NCBI RefSeq assembly: GCF_022965805.1
Contig: NC_133117.1
Coordinates: forward strand, 11,618,183-11,682,182
Length of the DNA: 64,000 nt
Direction of reading: 5' to 3'
Source: Primulina eburnea
Lineage: Eukaryota; Streptophyta; Magnoliopsida; Lamiales; Gesneriaceae
Shown: piece by piece, positions 48,358 to 60,580 of the stretch
Position numbering within the stretch: position 1 is the stretch's first letter
Layout: each line of letters opens with the position of its first letter
Translations under genes and position numbers: made by a program
Notes under the pieces: generated by a model
Database searches by the model: none
Told to the model about the DNA's origin: nothing
The model's input: only the letters and a program-made list of their open reading frames with translations

Positions 48358-50586
48358 TGTAATGCTCGGAAATTTAATCCCAGTAATCGGTAATTATTGA
48401 TTTATAATTGATATGATTACGAAAAGATTAATCGGGACACGAAAACAAGACTACATGTGAACTTCAAGGGATTTGGACAGAATGTCTCGCGCCCGAGCGG
48501 TAGTTATTGACCGCCCGAGCGCGAGAGGATAATAAAATGAGGAGTTGGGCAGAATGTATGGCGCCCGAGCGGTAAAGAATTACCGCCCGAGCGCCAATGG
48601 AACATAAGAAAATCCTCGGGCAGAAACCTCCGCGCTCGAGCGGTAGTTTCTTACCGCCCGAGCGCGAGTCATGCAGAATGTAACGATGCCACTTGTTTTC
48701 TTGTGGGCGAGGTGTATATATATTTAAATACATACAAACGTATTCAGATGCAAAAATCGAGAATCTGGGAGGAAAGCTTCAAGTTTCTTTCGATTTAAGA
48801 ATTGTGATTTTACGAGCGATCCGTCCGTCAGATTTTGAATCTGAGTACAGTATCGAGTTCCTATCAACGAAGACTACAACTGGACGTAAGTTTTGCTACG
48901 TTTTGACATGTTTTGAAATTAGACTATTGTCAGAATTGAATAGGATTCATATATGATGTTCTTTTCATGCTAGACATCATAGAAGCGAAGTCAGATTGAG
49001 AAACGGACCGTTTATGTAATTGTTATGATTTTCAGAGTCGATGTTACCGAGAATTCATATCAGATATGTATTGTTATTGAGATTATGACTAGTATCGATA
49101 TTGATTATGAGCTCTGGGATTATATCTGTGATGTTGGGATGGACGGGGTTACTGAAATTGTATTGTCATACCGTCAAAACATCAATGAATTGATATTGAT
49201 CAGACTCAGTATTGATTGTGATTATATCGTGATATTGTGGATATGAATTGGATGGTATCTTGATTCGATATTAATCAGAACAGGCTTTGAACTGAGCTGT
49301 ATATTGACACAGTCTATTCGATATTGTGAATTCAGATTGACATGGACAGACGTGAAATGGAGTCTTCGTCTTCGTCAGATCATGAAGACAAAGGTATAAG
49401 TCAATGTGGTATTGGGAGATGGACTTGAGTCGGTTTACACTTGGGTTTCCCTAAATCACATACTTTACTTTATTGCATTGATATTTGCATTGATTGATTG
49501 ATATACTTGTTTTCTTGAGTTATAGATTACAGGTATTAGAAGAGTAATCTTATGACAGAAGTGCCGTTAGTGGTGGGATCCCCACGGGCACATTGCACGA
49601 TGTCATAAGATGGTGTATTGGCGGTTGTGCCAAAGACTGTCACTGGATGATTGATTATCGATGTGGGTAGACTGATAGCTTCTTCTATTACTGTTGGTTG
49701 ATATTATATCGATGTGGATAGATGTATAGCTTCTTCTATTACTGTTAATTGATATTATATCGATGTGGATAGATTCATCGTTCCTTCTATTACTGTTAAT
49801 CGATGTTATATCGATGTGCATAGAATCGGACTTTGTTCTATTACTGATAATCGATATCATATCAATGTGAATAGAATCAGGGCTTGATCTATTACTGGTA
49901 ATCGATAATATATCAATGTGAATAGAATCAGGGCTTCGTCTATTACTGTTAATCGATACTGTATCGGTGTGGATAGAACTTGAGTCTTTTCTATTACTGT
50001 TAATCGATACTATATCGGCGTGGATAGAACTGGAGTCTTTTCTATTACTGTTAGTCGATATATACAGACCGACGTCTGGAACCGGGATCCCTAGACTAAG
50101 ATTGAGTCTAGTCTGAATTTTGTAGGTACGAGTATTGTTGACAGCGTGCTACTGATTATGTTTCAGATTTTTACATATTGTTGATACCTGATTACATGTT
50201 TTATATTTGTTATATGATTGCATGTTTCATTCATTTATACTGGGAGTTATTCTCACCGGTTTATCCGGCTGTTGTCTTGTCTGTATGTGTACTTGACAAC
50301 AGGTGGCACAGGTTCAGGGTCAAGGAGATGAGGAGAGATCGAGTTAGAGTGGAGACTTCGGACTTTGATCTGAGATAGGGTTTGAGCACTTGACATTAGT
50401 TGTTAAACTCTAGTTTGAATAAATGTTTTGTAATACAGGATTTGTATTGTATATACTGAGATGTATATATGTTTTATTTCACTACGTTCCGCAATTTAAA
50501 AAGAAAAATTTTTAGACCCTGTTTTATAAATTGATTAATTAGTTCCAATGATGATTAAGAACTTGATTAGCGTCCGGGTCCCCACA
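48358..50586 (+). repeat. E right LTR, unit 2 copy
   Basis: 2,229 bp, TGTAATGC...CCCCACA, with the right-LTR markers CTCGGGCAG and TTTAAATAC seen also in unit 1. Confidence 0.92.
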
Positions 50587-51950
50587 CAAGTGATTCAATA
50601 TGCAATGCAATGATGCATTTCAATCTCATCAAGTCAATATCATAATATGCTCATCTCAAAAGATCAATCATCAACAAATCACAAGTAATTCATCAAGCCT
50701 CGAATTTTGAATTTAAAATAAAATGATATTTTTACCTCGTATGTTACCGACCATAACATACCTTTCAAATATTACCAAAAGAAGATCGAAATGTGTAGGT
50801 GAGAAGTCTTGAACCTCTGAAATCTACTATAACTCAAGAACTCGGATCACTTATCAAAACAGAGTTGTTTCTGTACAAAATTCATAATTAATTCAATACT
50901 GCTCCGAATCAAGATCCGTAAATTTCTTAACCGTAATATGCCATAAAAACATTTATTGAATCATTTTATCAAACACGTGGCGTGCGTGCTAAAGAGTTAG
51001 CTCCTTTACTTTTCCATTGGCTTCAATTCCATTTTAAATTCAAACCAACACAATCACAATCTCCAAAATTCCTCAACACCAAAATCCAACAATAGTTAAA
51101 CTCACAAGCTTACCTTAGTTCCTTGAACCAAAAATGCTCTTGCTATTACTCAAAAAACCCAACAAGAAGCTAGAATCAAAGGAACAAATGAAGGAAAAAG
51201 AGAACCCTAGCTTCCCTTGGAGTGAAGAATCGAGAAGTGAGGAGAGAAATGAGAGAAAAGTGAACCAACTCTTCTATTATATCACTTAAATCTCGAAAAC
51301 ACGCTTTTTAAAAATCGCTGGCCGCCCGGGCGGACATTTTTTTCCGCTCGGGCGCGGAACTCTCGGACAAAACAACATTTTTCCCGAACAAGACCCGCCG
51401 GGCGCACATTAATTCCCGCCCGGGCATGCACTTTGCGCACATCCACTGCAAAGATCTCTTCCGAAACTCCTTTTCCCTTCATAATTTGGAAAATTGACAA
51501 ACTGAAAAGTTGTAGCTCTATGTCTTAACTTGCATCTCCAATTGGCCTCATGTCATTTGAAGGTCTGAGTAAAACGTTATGCTCAATCGCCCAACATGTG
51601 TCATTGTAGGAACGACGATACACACGACACACTTCGGGGCGCTTTTGGCTCATCTTCCCTAATGATTTGAACAAAACTAGAAAGTTATAGCCTTATGTCT
51701 TATCTTTCTAATGGAAGTGGCCTCACATTAATTGGATCAATATACAAAACATAATGCTAAAAACCATAACTACTGCCACATTTTTCATAGCGTTTCTGCA
51801 CTTCCATTACCTATTTAGCTCAAATTCCACATTTGATTCTACCCATCCATTATCTATTCCATTCTATAACATCATTACCATTCATACCATAATGTAAAGC
51901 CAAGAACCATCACAACTACTGCCAAATTTTTTCAAAATTTGGGCATTACA

Positions 51951-52343
51951 CTCAGCAAGGTAGAGAACTTGGCCACATACTCCTCAATGTTCAGCTGACC
52001 CTGTCTCAAGTTTGCAAACTCTGCTCCCTTGTCATTTCTATACGATACTGGAAAGAATCTCTGATATAAATTCGGTTCTAAATACTTTCCAAGTAATTAC
52101 TGTACCTAGATGCTCCAACGCCCTCTTTGTGGTGAGCCACCAATTCTTCGTGACGTCATGCAATTGTTGCCCGATCAGTTTCGCTCTCCGCTCATCACTG
52201 TAATCCAAGGACTCAAACAACATCTCAATGTCATCTAACCAACTCTCACAATCCACTGAAGTCTCAGTTCACATCGCTGTTGCTGTCATATCCATTGGAG
52301 GATTCGAAGTGCTACCCTGTTATGGTATTCTTCGAGGAGGCAT
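51951..52343 (-). pseudogene. gag: C gag N-terminal part, unit 2 copy
   Basis: Copy of 36817-37209, with the same stop at codon 7 and the same frameshift near 52040. Confidence 0.78.
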
Positions 52344-52607
52344 ATCTGATTATCAAAAGGGTTAGCAATTGCAATACAACAGACCTGTTTTCAGTCCTCC
52401 TCTGATCATCTTACTGCTGATCAAGAATTGGTTCTGATTCATTCTAAATAATACACATTACCAATCAAATCAGACAATTCAGGTAAACATGTATTATTTA
52501 AAGCAGTAACACATGCTAGCAATCAAAAGCAGGAAAGAAAACTCAATCTACCCCGCTCCCTAGCTTCTATCTCAATCTAAAGGATCTATTGCTCTGATAC
52601 CACCTGT

Positions 52608-54476
52608 TGTGGGGACCCGGACGCTAATTCATTTCTTAATCGTTCTTGGGAATAATTCAATCAATTAAGATAAACGGGGTCTAATTTTTTTTATATATAT
52701 ACAAATGCGGAAACGCAATGTAATTCATTTTGATATACATATCATAAATAAAGTACAAGTCTTGTACCATATACAATCATTTACCACTAAGGTTCAACAA
52801 CTACATATCAAGTGCTCAAACCCTATTTATAAACAAAGTCCATGGTCTCCACTCTAAACACGATCTCTCTTCATCTCCTCGACCCTGATCATGTCCCACC
52901 TGTTGCCATGCACACATACAAACACAACAACAGCCGGATAACTCTGGTGAGAAATACATCCCAATATAAATCAACGAAGCATGTAATCATATAATCAATA
53001 TAAAGAATGAAACACATATCCGTAACATGTAACAAAATCTGAAAACATAATCAATATAAAATGAAATCGTGATTCCACATTTCAAACTTGACTCATTCCT
53101 AATTTAGGGATCCCAATTTCCAGACGTTGACATACTATATTGAATCTCAGTAATAGAAGTAAATCCACTTCTAATCAAACATCGATATAAACCAAACATC
53201 CAGTGTCTTGACCTATCCGTCAAAGACTTTGGCACCTCCGCCAATCACTATTCTGTGGCAATGTGCAATGGGCCAGTGACGATTCCATCACCATCTGGCC
53301 CTTCAGTCACAAGACCAATCGTCTAATACATGCTTTCTATAAATCAATAGAACAAGCATATCAATCCAAATCAATGCACACAATAACAATAAGTATGTGG
53401 TTTATGGAAACTCAAGTATTTCACACTCGAGTCATTCTCCCGGTTCGACATTGACTTATACCTTTCTTTAGTTGCAGTTCTGACAACGTTAAGTCTGAAA
53501 TTCGAAGTCTGTCAATATTCAATCTGGCAATGACAATATCAAGAAGTAAAATATCAATATACTGCTCAAATCAATACCGAATCTGATCAATCAGAATCTA
53601 ACTCAAAATCAACGGCATAACGGAACTATCCCGATATCCTCGTCAATACAATATCAACAGATATCAATTACAATCCATAACAAATATCCGATACAATCTG
53701 TAATCAATTAATAGTCTGAATCTGTCCAATTTCAATCAATATAATCTGAAAAACCATAACAATTTTATAATCAATCTGTTTTTCGATCTGACTTCGACTC
53801 TATGATGTCTAGTATCTCAAGAACACTATATATCAATCAAATCATAATTCCCATCAATGTCATATTTTCAAATCATAATAGAAATCAATAAAACTTACGT
53901 CGAATAGTAGCTCTTGTCAATAGGAACACAGTACTGAACTCAGATTCAAAATCTGACGGTTGGATTGTACAAAATCACAATTATAGTCTTCGAAGAAAAC
54001 TTGCAATTCTCCTATGGCTCCTTATCGTTTTCCTTGCTTCTGAATGTTGAAAAGATGAAATAATATATATATCATGCATGTACGGGGCAAGTGGCTTATC
54101 TCTTGTGCGAACACGTCTCGCGTATATGCGCGACTCTCCTCGGCGCATATGCGCGAGACCTACTGGTTTCGACACATTTCTTCTTGGCAGCTCGCGCATA
54201 TGCGCGCCCTCCTTTCGTGCATATGTGCGAGGTTCTCTGGAATTATCATTTGGCTTCCGCACAGCTCGCGCATAGGCGCGCACTCACTTCGCGCATATGC
54301 GCGAGGCCCTCTGCCCATCTCGCATATACGCGACCCCATATGCGCGAGATGTATTGTCCTCGCACATAACTCGTGTCTTTTCTCGTCTTTCCTCGGTCTG
54401 ATCCTTTCTGTCTATAATCACGTCAAATTATTAATCAATAATCACAGATTAATAGATAAAAATCCCGGGCATTACA
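52608..54476 (-). repeat. C 5' LTR, unit 2 copy
   Basis: Copy of 37474-39342, including the GCGCATATGCGC cassette (54120-54347) and TATA tract (54059-54075). Confidence 0.9.
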
Positions 54477-56067
54477 TTAGGGTCCTTTGAAGGTGCACTA
54501 TGGGTTGGTTCGGGTGCTGGGTAGACGGCTAGGTCCCTATGTGCACAAAGCTAGAGTCCACACAAAGTGCAACTCTCGGCCACTGCATAGGTTGGTTTGG
54601 GGGTCGTGTTTTTGGGTTTGGGGATGGTTTCTAGGTGATCTAAGGTTTCTAGGTGATCTAAGGGTCCAGTAGGGTACTCTATATGTTGGTCAGGGTTTGG
54701 ATCGACTTGGTTCCGGGGTGACTCGAGAAATTCGAAAGATGGCTCGGGGTCGAAGTTTATGTGTCATGTTAGGGTTTTCAAAGCAAAAGTATTTGAAACA
54801 TGGCTCACGGGGGGCAGAGCCATGGTTCATAAGGGTTAAAATAATATCAAAGTCTAAGTTTTACGTTTAGGAATTTTATTCTAAAGTTTGGGACTTTTCA
54901 GGATTAAAACACCGTCAAAACGATTAATTAAAAATTAATTGAAAAGCCTGTTTTTGTGCTAAATAAAATTATGGGACTTCTAATTTAAGCTTAAATAATT
55001 ATTTGGGACATTTTAGAGTCAATGAATTCAAGAAAAAGTCAAAATCGAGGGATTTTACGTCTAGGGGTAAAACGGTCTTTTTAGACAAAAAGATTAGTAA
55101 AAGTCATGGCAGTGATCTAAATGTTGTTTTTATGATATTATGATTATTTTTAAAGGTCGATGAAATTTTACATGTTGAATTATGATTTTAAATGTCCATT
55201 GATTTTTATGATTTAAAGTTGACATTGAAAATACATATTGCATGCTTGGCTTCAAAGGAAAAATGATATTCTTGAATGATTTTATAAAGTAATGAAAACA
55301 TGAAAAAATGGATGAAAGTGAGGTAATTGTGAATAATGAGGATATGATGATATGATTGAGGATAGGCCAAGACTCAGTTGACGATCTTGTGTCGCTGATG
55401 TCCCCGCCGCCCAGTACTGTGGTTTCATGTAGATGGATCCATCGACTTTTGAGGATTGAGAAAAGTCACAATTAACGATCTGAATTCAATAAAGAAAAGG
55501 ATAATGTTTATGATCATGAAAAAAGGCTTTATGTCATGTTATGTTGATGAAATAGAAAAGGTTAAGGTTTATGTTTCATATCATGAAAATGTTATTTTTA
55601 CGTAAAATGTATTTTCACTGTTGCATGTGGTTTTATACGTATACTTGTTATCAAGATTATGGTGTGTTGAGTCTTTAGACTCACTAGGTGTGATGGATGC
55701 AGGTGAGGTGGAGGGAGGTCTTGACACTTGATTTGGCTGGACTGAAGGTGCACACAACCCGAGGACCAGCGCTTCTTCTATTTCCGCACTTATGATTCAT
55801 GACTTACGATTTTATGTTAAAAGATTTTTAAGACCATTTACTTATGCTTTAGAGTGGTTTTTGAGAGGATGGTACATTTCACGTATTTTGCTTTTAGGCT
55901 TGGTAAAACATATGACTATTTCCTTTACATTTTTATACTAGTTGGTTGATGTTTATTATTTTAAAATGGGCAAAATATTTTACAAAAATATTGCATGGTT
56001 TCGGCCATCATGTTATAAAAAAAAAATTCTAGTACTTCTAAAGCAATAAAAAAAGACAGACGTTTCA
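54477..56067 (+). repeat. T1 3' LTR, pieces 3 and 4 (true 3' end)
   Basis: 54477-55616 repeats 39343-40482. From 55617 it continues as T1 5' LTR from about 1768 to the end, including GTTGAGTCTTTAGACTCAC near 55665 and the terminal TTTCA at 56063-56067. This establishes that unit 2 carries the original right border of T1. Confidence 0.9.
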
Positions 56068-56440
56068 GAACCACCTCTCAAGTGTTCAAATACTTATTCA
56101 AGTAGAGACTCTTAACTTGGATATAAATTTGGTAGGTTTTTGGAGGGATGATATAAAGTAGGTATTGGAATCTTCTGGGAGAGATATTCTATATGATCTA
56201 AAAATGAGATCTCTTAACTACATCCTAGTCTAAGGAGACATGAAATGAATTGACGGATTTCTCTTGAGGTGCATAGGTTTTGTATAAGCCTTATAGATCA
56301 TGAAACAAGTTCATGCGCAAGTACGGAGCGTACCAATCTAGTGTAAAGATAATATGGTTGATCAGAAGGTATGACTTTACTGGTCAACTATTTTAAAAGA
56401 CTGCATCAAATATTCAAAAGGGTGTTAGTCATGTCAATAT
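56068..56440 (+). pseudogene. Tat/Ogre-like Ty3 pol remnant, piece 1 (integrase zinc region)
   Basis: Decayed. Near 56370-56435 one frame reads YWSTILKDCIKYSKGC, stop, SCQ, which matches the pattern YxWPTMxxDCxxYxxxCxxCQ of Ty3 integrase zinc domains of the Tat/Athila type. Upstream (56230-56330) weak similarity to the preceding integrase leader; 56068-56230 is unassigned. Stops throughout. Confidence 0.6.
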
Positions 56441-58765
56441 TGTAAGGCCCGAGAAAGTGATTACCGTAATCTGAAATTATTTGAGTATAATTACTGTAAT
56501 CTGAGATTTATCTGAAATGATTTATTGTTTAATCAAGGTAATTATAGACGGAACGGATCGGACCGGGAAAGTTGAGAACAGACGCGGAATATTAGTGCGA
56601 GTGTGTGCATTCGCGCACATGCGCGATGAGATGCGCGAGTCATGCGCCGAACGTCCAGAGAGTTGGGCGCATATGCCCCGGATGGTGCACGCACATGCGC
56701 GAGGAAATATGTGCTGAGACAGTAGGTCTCGCGCATATGCGCGGTGTCAGTGCGCGCATATGCGCGAGCACTCCAGTAGCCAAGGAGATGGAACAGAGCA
56801 TTACGCGCACATGCGCGACGTAAGCCGCGCACCCACGCGAGATGGACACAAAGTGTGGCGCATATGCGCGGGGTAGAGTCGCGCATATGCGCGGGTGGAG
56901 AATTGGAAGGCCGAACCTTCGGCGCATATGCGCGGTATTATGGGCGCATATGCGCGCGACATGCATCAAGAAAATACGCAACTTGCCTTGTATGCAATGT
57001 ATCTATGTATATATATATATATATGTATATACAAGCAAATTCTCTCAGAAACGAGAAGAAAGGGCCGAGGAGGCTTAGCAAATCCTTACGCCTTTTTACT
57101 TCAATCCGCCCGTCTGATTTTGAATCCGAGTACGGTATCGTGTTCCTAGCGACGTCGGCTACAACTTGACGTAAGTTTTGCTACGTTTTGACATGTTTTG
57201 AAATTAGACTATTGTCAGAATTGAATAGGATTCGTATATGATGTTCTTGTCATGTTAGACATCATAGAATCGAAGTCAGATTGAGAAACGGACTGATTAT
57301 GTAATTGTTATGATTTTTGGAATCGATTTGTCTGAGAATTCATATCAGATATGTGTTGTTATTGAGATTATGACTGGTATCGATACTGATTAGGAATTCT
57401 GGTATTATATCTGTGATGTTCGGACTGACGGAGTATCGAGACTATATTGTTATGCCGTCAAAACATCAGTTGAATTGATATTGATCAGATTCAGTAGTGA
57501 CTTCGATTATATCGTGATATTGTCGATATGAATTGGATTGTGTCTTGATTCGACATTGATCAGATTATGTGTTTTGATTTGAATATTGATCAGAACAAGT
57601 TCTGAATTGAGTTGTTATTCATATTATATCTGTTCGGTATTGTTATTACCAGATTGAGAATGGACCGAGATAGAGTCAGGACTTCTTCTTCATCTTCTGA
57701 GCGAGAAGATAAAGGTATAAATTAATGTTGAGTTGGGATTGCACAACTCGAGTGAGGTTTGACTCGAGTTTCCCTAAATCACATATTTTACTGTATTGCA
57801 TTGATATTTGCATTGAGTTGATTGATATACTTGTTCTCTTGAATTATAGATGACAGGTGTTAGACGAGTAATCTTGTGACAGAAGTGCCTGATAGTGGTG
57901 GTATCACCACGGGCACATTGCACGATATCTCAAGATAGGATGTTAGCGATGGAGCTACAGTCCATGACGGTTAGGTCAGGACACCGGATGTTTGGATATA
58001 TCGAGTAAATATGATTGGAATTTTCTATTACGGAATTCGATATAAGAACACCATATTTGGTTATATCGAGTAATAGGATCAGAGTTCCTTCTATTACGGA
58101 ATTCGGTATAGGATCACCACATCTGGAAATCGGGATCCCTAGGCTAGGATTGAGTCTAGTCTAAAACGTAGAGTCGCGAGTTTGAGTGACAGTTATATCG
58201 ATTGGTATTGATGGATGTTGAATTATGTTCCTGATATTGGTACATGCTTAGAATAGAATTTATTCTGAATATTGAATTATGTTCCGGATTAGGGTACATG
58301 TTTTAGAATAAGACTTATTCTTGTTATTGATTCAAATAATGATTTTGATATAGGATATGATTGGCTGTCTTATGCTTTTATATTGTTTATATGATTGCAT
58401 GTATACATGATTTATACAGGGATATTTATATCTCACCGGAGTTATCCGGCTGTTGTCTTGTTTGTATGTGTGCATGGCAACAGGTGGGCTAGGATCAGGG
58501 TCGAGAAGAGAACGAGGCTGGACTAGATAGCGTGGAGATCCGGGCTTTGAAGCAACTTAGGATTCAGCACTGACTTGTAGTTGAACCTAGTCGGATTATT
58601 GTAGATCATGCAATAGTTGTATGTGATGTTTAATATGTAATTTGAATTTAATTACATTATGTTTCTACTGTGTAATTTAGAAAAAAATTTTAGACGCTGT
58701 TTATTCTAATTGATTAATTAGTTCAAATAACAATTAAGAACTGGATTAGCTTCCGAGTCCCCACA
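56441..58765 (+). mobile_element. F: solo LTR related to C and E (2.3 kb)
   Basis: TGTAAGGCCCG at 56441 to TCCCCACA at 58765. Flanks aatat (56436-56440) and aaaat (58766-58770) are a one-mismatch TSD, and the pol reading either side joins. No internal region. About ten GCGCATATGCGC-type palindromes at 56605-56965, TATA tract at 57006-57033, GATTTTGAATCCGAGTAC at 57114-57131, two loose copies of an ATTACGGAATTCGATATA repeat (58020-58110) and a CTCACCGGAGTTATCCGG block near 58432-58450, all in the same order as in E. Confidence 0.82.
56605..56965. promoter_or_regulatory. F LTR GCGCATATGCGC palindrome cassette
   Basis: About ten copies of GCGCATATGCGC or GCGCACATGCGC, several perfect, ending about 40 bp upstream of a long (TA)n TATA tract at 57006-57033. 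The motif is that of element C although F is an independent LTR. Confidence 0.6.
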
Positions 58766-58770
58766 AAAAT

Positions 58771-59031
58771 CATGGGAAAATATAAAGAATTACGCCGATG
58801 AGCTACATAGCTTGGTGAAACCTTCGTTGTTCAAAGGGTGGGCTATGAATTTAATATAAAATTTTTACCCAGCATCATCGAAATATCATTCATTTATTCT
58901 TGCAGAACTTTTTTACAAAATGGGCGGAAGTAGTACCTTTAGAAAAAGCAGAGTAAGGTGATGTAATTAACTTTGTGAAGAAAATATTATTCACACGTTT
59001 CGTATCCCACAGTCAGTTACAACAAATAAAG
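58771..59031 (+). pseudogene. Tat/Ogre-like Ty3 integrase remnant, piece 2
   Basis: Reads ADELHSLVKPSLFKGWAMNLI near 58796-58860 and then FFTKWAEVVPLEKAE near 58910-58955, with frameshift and stops between. This is the integrase core start (the GWxMDLI position, Asp changed to Asn) and the YFTKWVEA motif typical of Tat/Ogre-lineage plant elements. Cut at 59031 by solo LTR G. Confidence 0.75.
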
Positions 59032-59396
59032 TGTAGAACCCAAAATCAGTACATGTATAACCCATGCAATTATTTAATTGTTAATTCATGTTGAGGCGAT
59101 TATTCGAGACGGGATCGAGGAAAAGACTGGTGACGATTCTTGGCAATTTAAAATGCGTTATTTAATTTTAAAAGCTAGGAAGGGGCATTTTAAATAATTT
59201 ATTAAGTTTTTAGTATTTTAAATGTCTTATTTAATTATTTAGTGATTTTAGAATTCTAAAGTTAGCCTTGTGTATTTTATTTTGTTAAACAGGAAATTTA
59301 TAAAATTATTGTATAGTTATTTTAATTGAGGAGCTTGATTAAATTAGTGTGTGTTAATCTTTAATTAATTAATTTAGCTATAATTTCTCCTAATTA

Positions 59397-59420
59397 AAAC
59401 ACACACACACACACGTTTTA
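59397..59420. repeat. (AC)n microsatellite
   Basis: About ten uninterrupted CA units in the LTR of G, followed by further CACACACG words to 59472. Confidence 0.85.
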
Positions 59421-60349
59421 TACACTCACACACACGTTTTTACACACACTAAAAACCGATTAACACACACATTCATATTTTTATATTTTGAAAAAGAAAA
59501 ACCTAGGGTTCTTCTACTATTCAGCAGCCACCCCTCCCTCTGATTATTTCCAGCGTGTTTCTTCATTTTTGTTGCAAGAAAATCGAGCCACCATCGTCCC
59601 GAATCAAGCCTCGCTCCGTTTCCGCTTTGGTATCGTCGTTACGGTATTTCAAATTACCAAAGGCATGTATATTCTGTTATTTCTGCATCGATCTCGTCAT
59701 ATTATGTGTTGTGTTATTTTTATGCGTAAAAATTTATGTGTGACGTTCGTCGTTTGAGCAGAAAATGGTTTGGATCAGTTTTGAGATAAGTTTTAGATCT
59801 GAAAACTCGTTTTTGCTATCTCTTTTAAATACTGAGATTTTTCGGTCGTGATTCTGAGAAAACTTTCAAGAATAAAATTGTAGCACTTTTTGATGCCTTC
59901 GATTGGATAGTAAATTCGAAATATTTGGATAAAAATTGAGTGAGTTGTGGTGTTTTTCGTGGGACTGCTCAAGCTGTTTTTTTTTCAGAAAACTTATGTA
60001 TGGATGCGTTCTTGAAGTTATTTGTTGCAAGATTCTTTGGGGATCGACAGGTGATCATTACTGCGTCTAGGTATGTTTAGTATGATGTTGGGTTGGCATT
60101 TGGGTTGTCGATTAGTGTCGATAGGCACTCGAATTCATTAGAGGTCGTAGGAAACGATTTGGTGTCAATTGTCGTGTTTTTGAATTGTATGCGTCGTAGA
60201 GTGGACGTCGTGCTTTGGGGTTTTTGTACGAATTTGATTCGATGTTATGGCATACTAGTATGGGTCTCGGGGTGTCGGTTCATGGTCCACACAATCGAGT
60301 CTAGAATGATAAGTAACTCATGCATTGAATTTTCGTGGGTTTGCAAGTC

Positions 60350-60580
60350 GCGCAGGTACACGGGGTCCGTGCCTTTGTTTTCTTCTTGGTGTCATTTTTT
60401 GCGATGCAACACGAACCCCCACACAGACCAGGGCACGGGTTCCATGCCTTCCCTTTCCTGCACGACAAATTTCATCGCACCTACACGGACCCGGAGCCGG
60501 ACCCTGGCACGAGGTCCGTGTCCCTTCTACTTCCCGAGTATTTCCTTTGCGCACCTACACGGACCCGGGCACGGGGTCGA
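60350..60580. repeat. GC-rich ACACGGACCC / GGGTCCGTG repeat block in G
   Basis: Three to four imperfect copies of a unit centred on an inverted ACACGGACCCGG...CACGGGGTCCGTG pair (60357-60380, 60419-60450, 60483-60525, 60553-60580). It recalls the CpG-rich cassettes of C, D, E and F, but no clear TATA box lies just downstream. Confidence 0.6.

Larger units (their letters stand above)
42389..50586 (+). mobile_element. E gag-only element, unit 2 copy
   Basis: Copy of 27310-35452 with both LTRs at 2,229 bp (42389-44617 and 48358-50586), TSD caagt on both sides, PBS at 44623 and polypurine tract before 48358. The left LTR keeps the 53 bp lost in unit 1, so the unit 1 version is the derived one. 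Confidence 0.9.
41700..51950 (-). mobile_element. D solo LTR, unit 2 copy
   Basis: Copy of 26621-36816 with the same TSD ctcag (41695-41699 and 51951-51955). Own sequence 41700-42388 and 50587-51950. A few single-base differences from unit 1, for example at 51185-51190 and 51678. Confidence 0.88.
41348..54476 (-). mobile_element. C fragment in unit 2 (gag part and 5' LTR only)
   Basis: Copy of 26269-39342: a gag middle fragment (41348-41699), D and E nested inside, the gag N-terminus (51951-52343), the PBS (52592-52602) and the 5' LTR (52608-54476). Protease, RT, RNase H, integrase and 3' LTR are absent because the duplication edge falls in gag. The same gag stop at codon 7 is present. Confidence 0.88.
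41348..55616. repeat. Tandem segmental duplication, unit 2 (~14.3 kb)
   Basis: Direct repeat of 26269-40482. At its right edge the T1 LTR continues without break into 55617, so this unit has the original right flank, whereas unit 1 has the original left flank (C pol). Confidence 0.9.
1..56067 (+). mobile_element. T1: Ty3/gypsy Tekay/Del-type LTR retrotransposon, decayed, host of the other insertions
   Basis: The pieces read in order LTR, PBS, gag, protease, RT, RNase H, integrase, chromodomain-like tail, polypurine tract, LTR, which is the Ty3/gypsy order. The FIDD polymerase box and the tail with an EES-TxE pattern followed by YPELF point to the plant chromovirus clade Tekay/Del (family knowledge). 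The element begins about 132 bp left of the window: base 1 aligns with 7737 in the 3' LTR. Its 3' LTR (7605-56067) is split by element A, element C and a tandem duplication; joining the pieces gives an LTR of about 2.8 kb. Frameshifts and stops in every domain show it is dead. The right end is TTTCA at 56063-56067, followed by Tat-like integrase debris. The left TSD cannot be checked because it lies outside the window. Confidence 0.85.

Noticed and set aside
26269..55616. The tandem repeat as a pure assembly duplication
   Set aside because: Not excluded, but the unique filler between the units, a private 53-bp indel and scattered substitutions argue for a real duplication.
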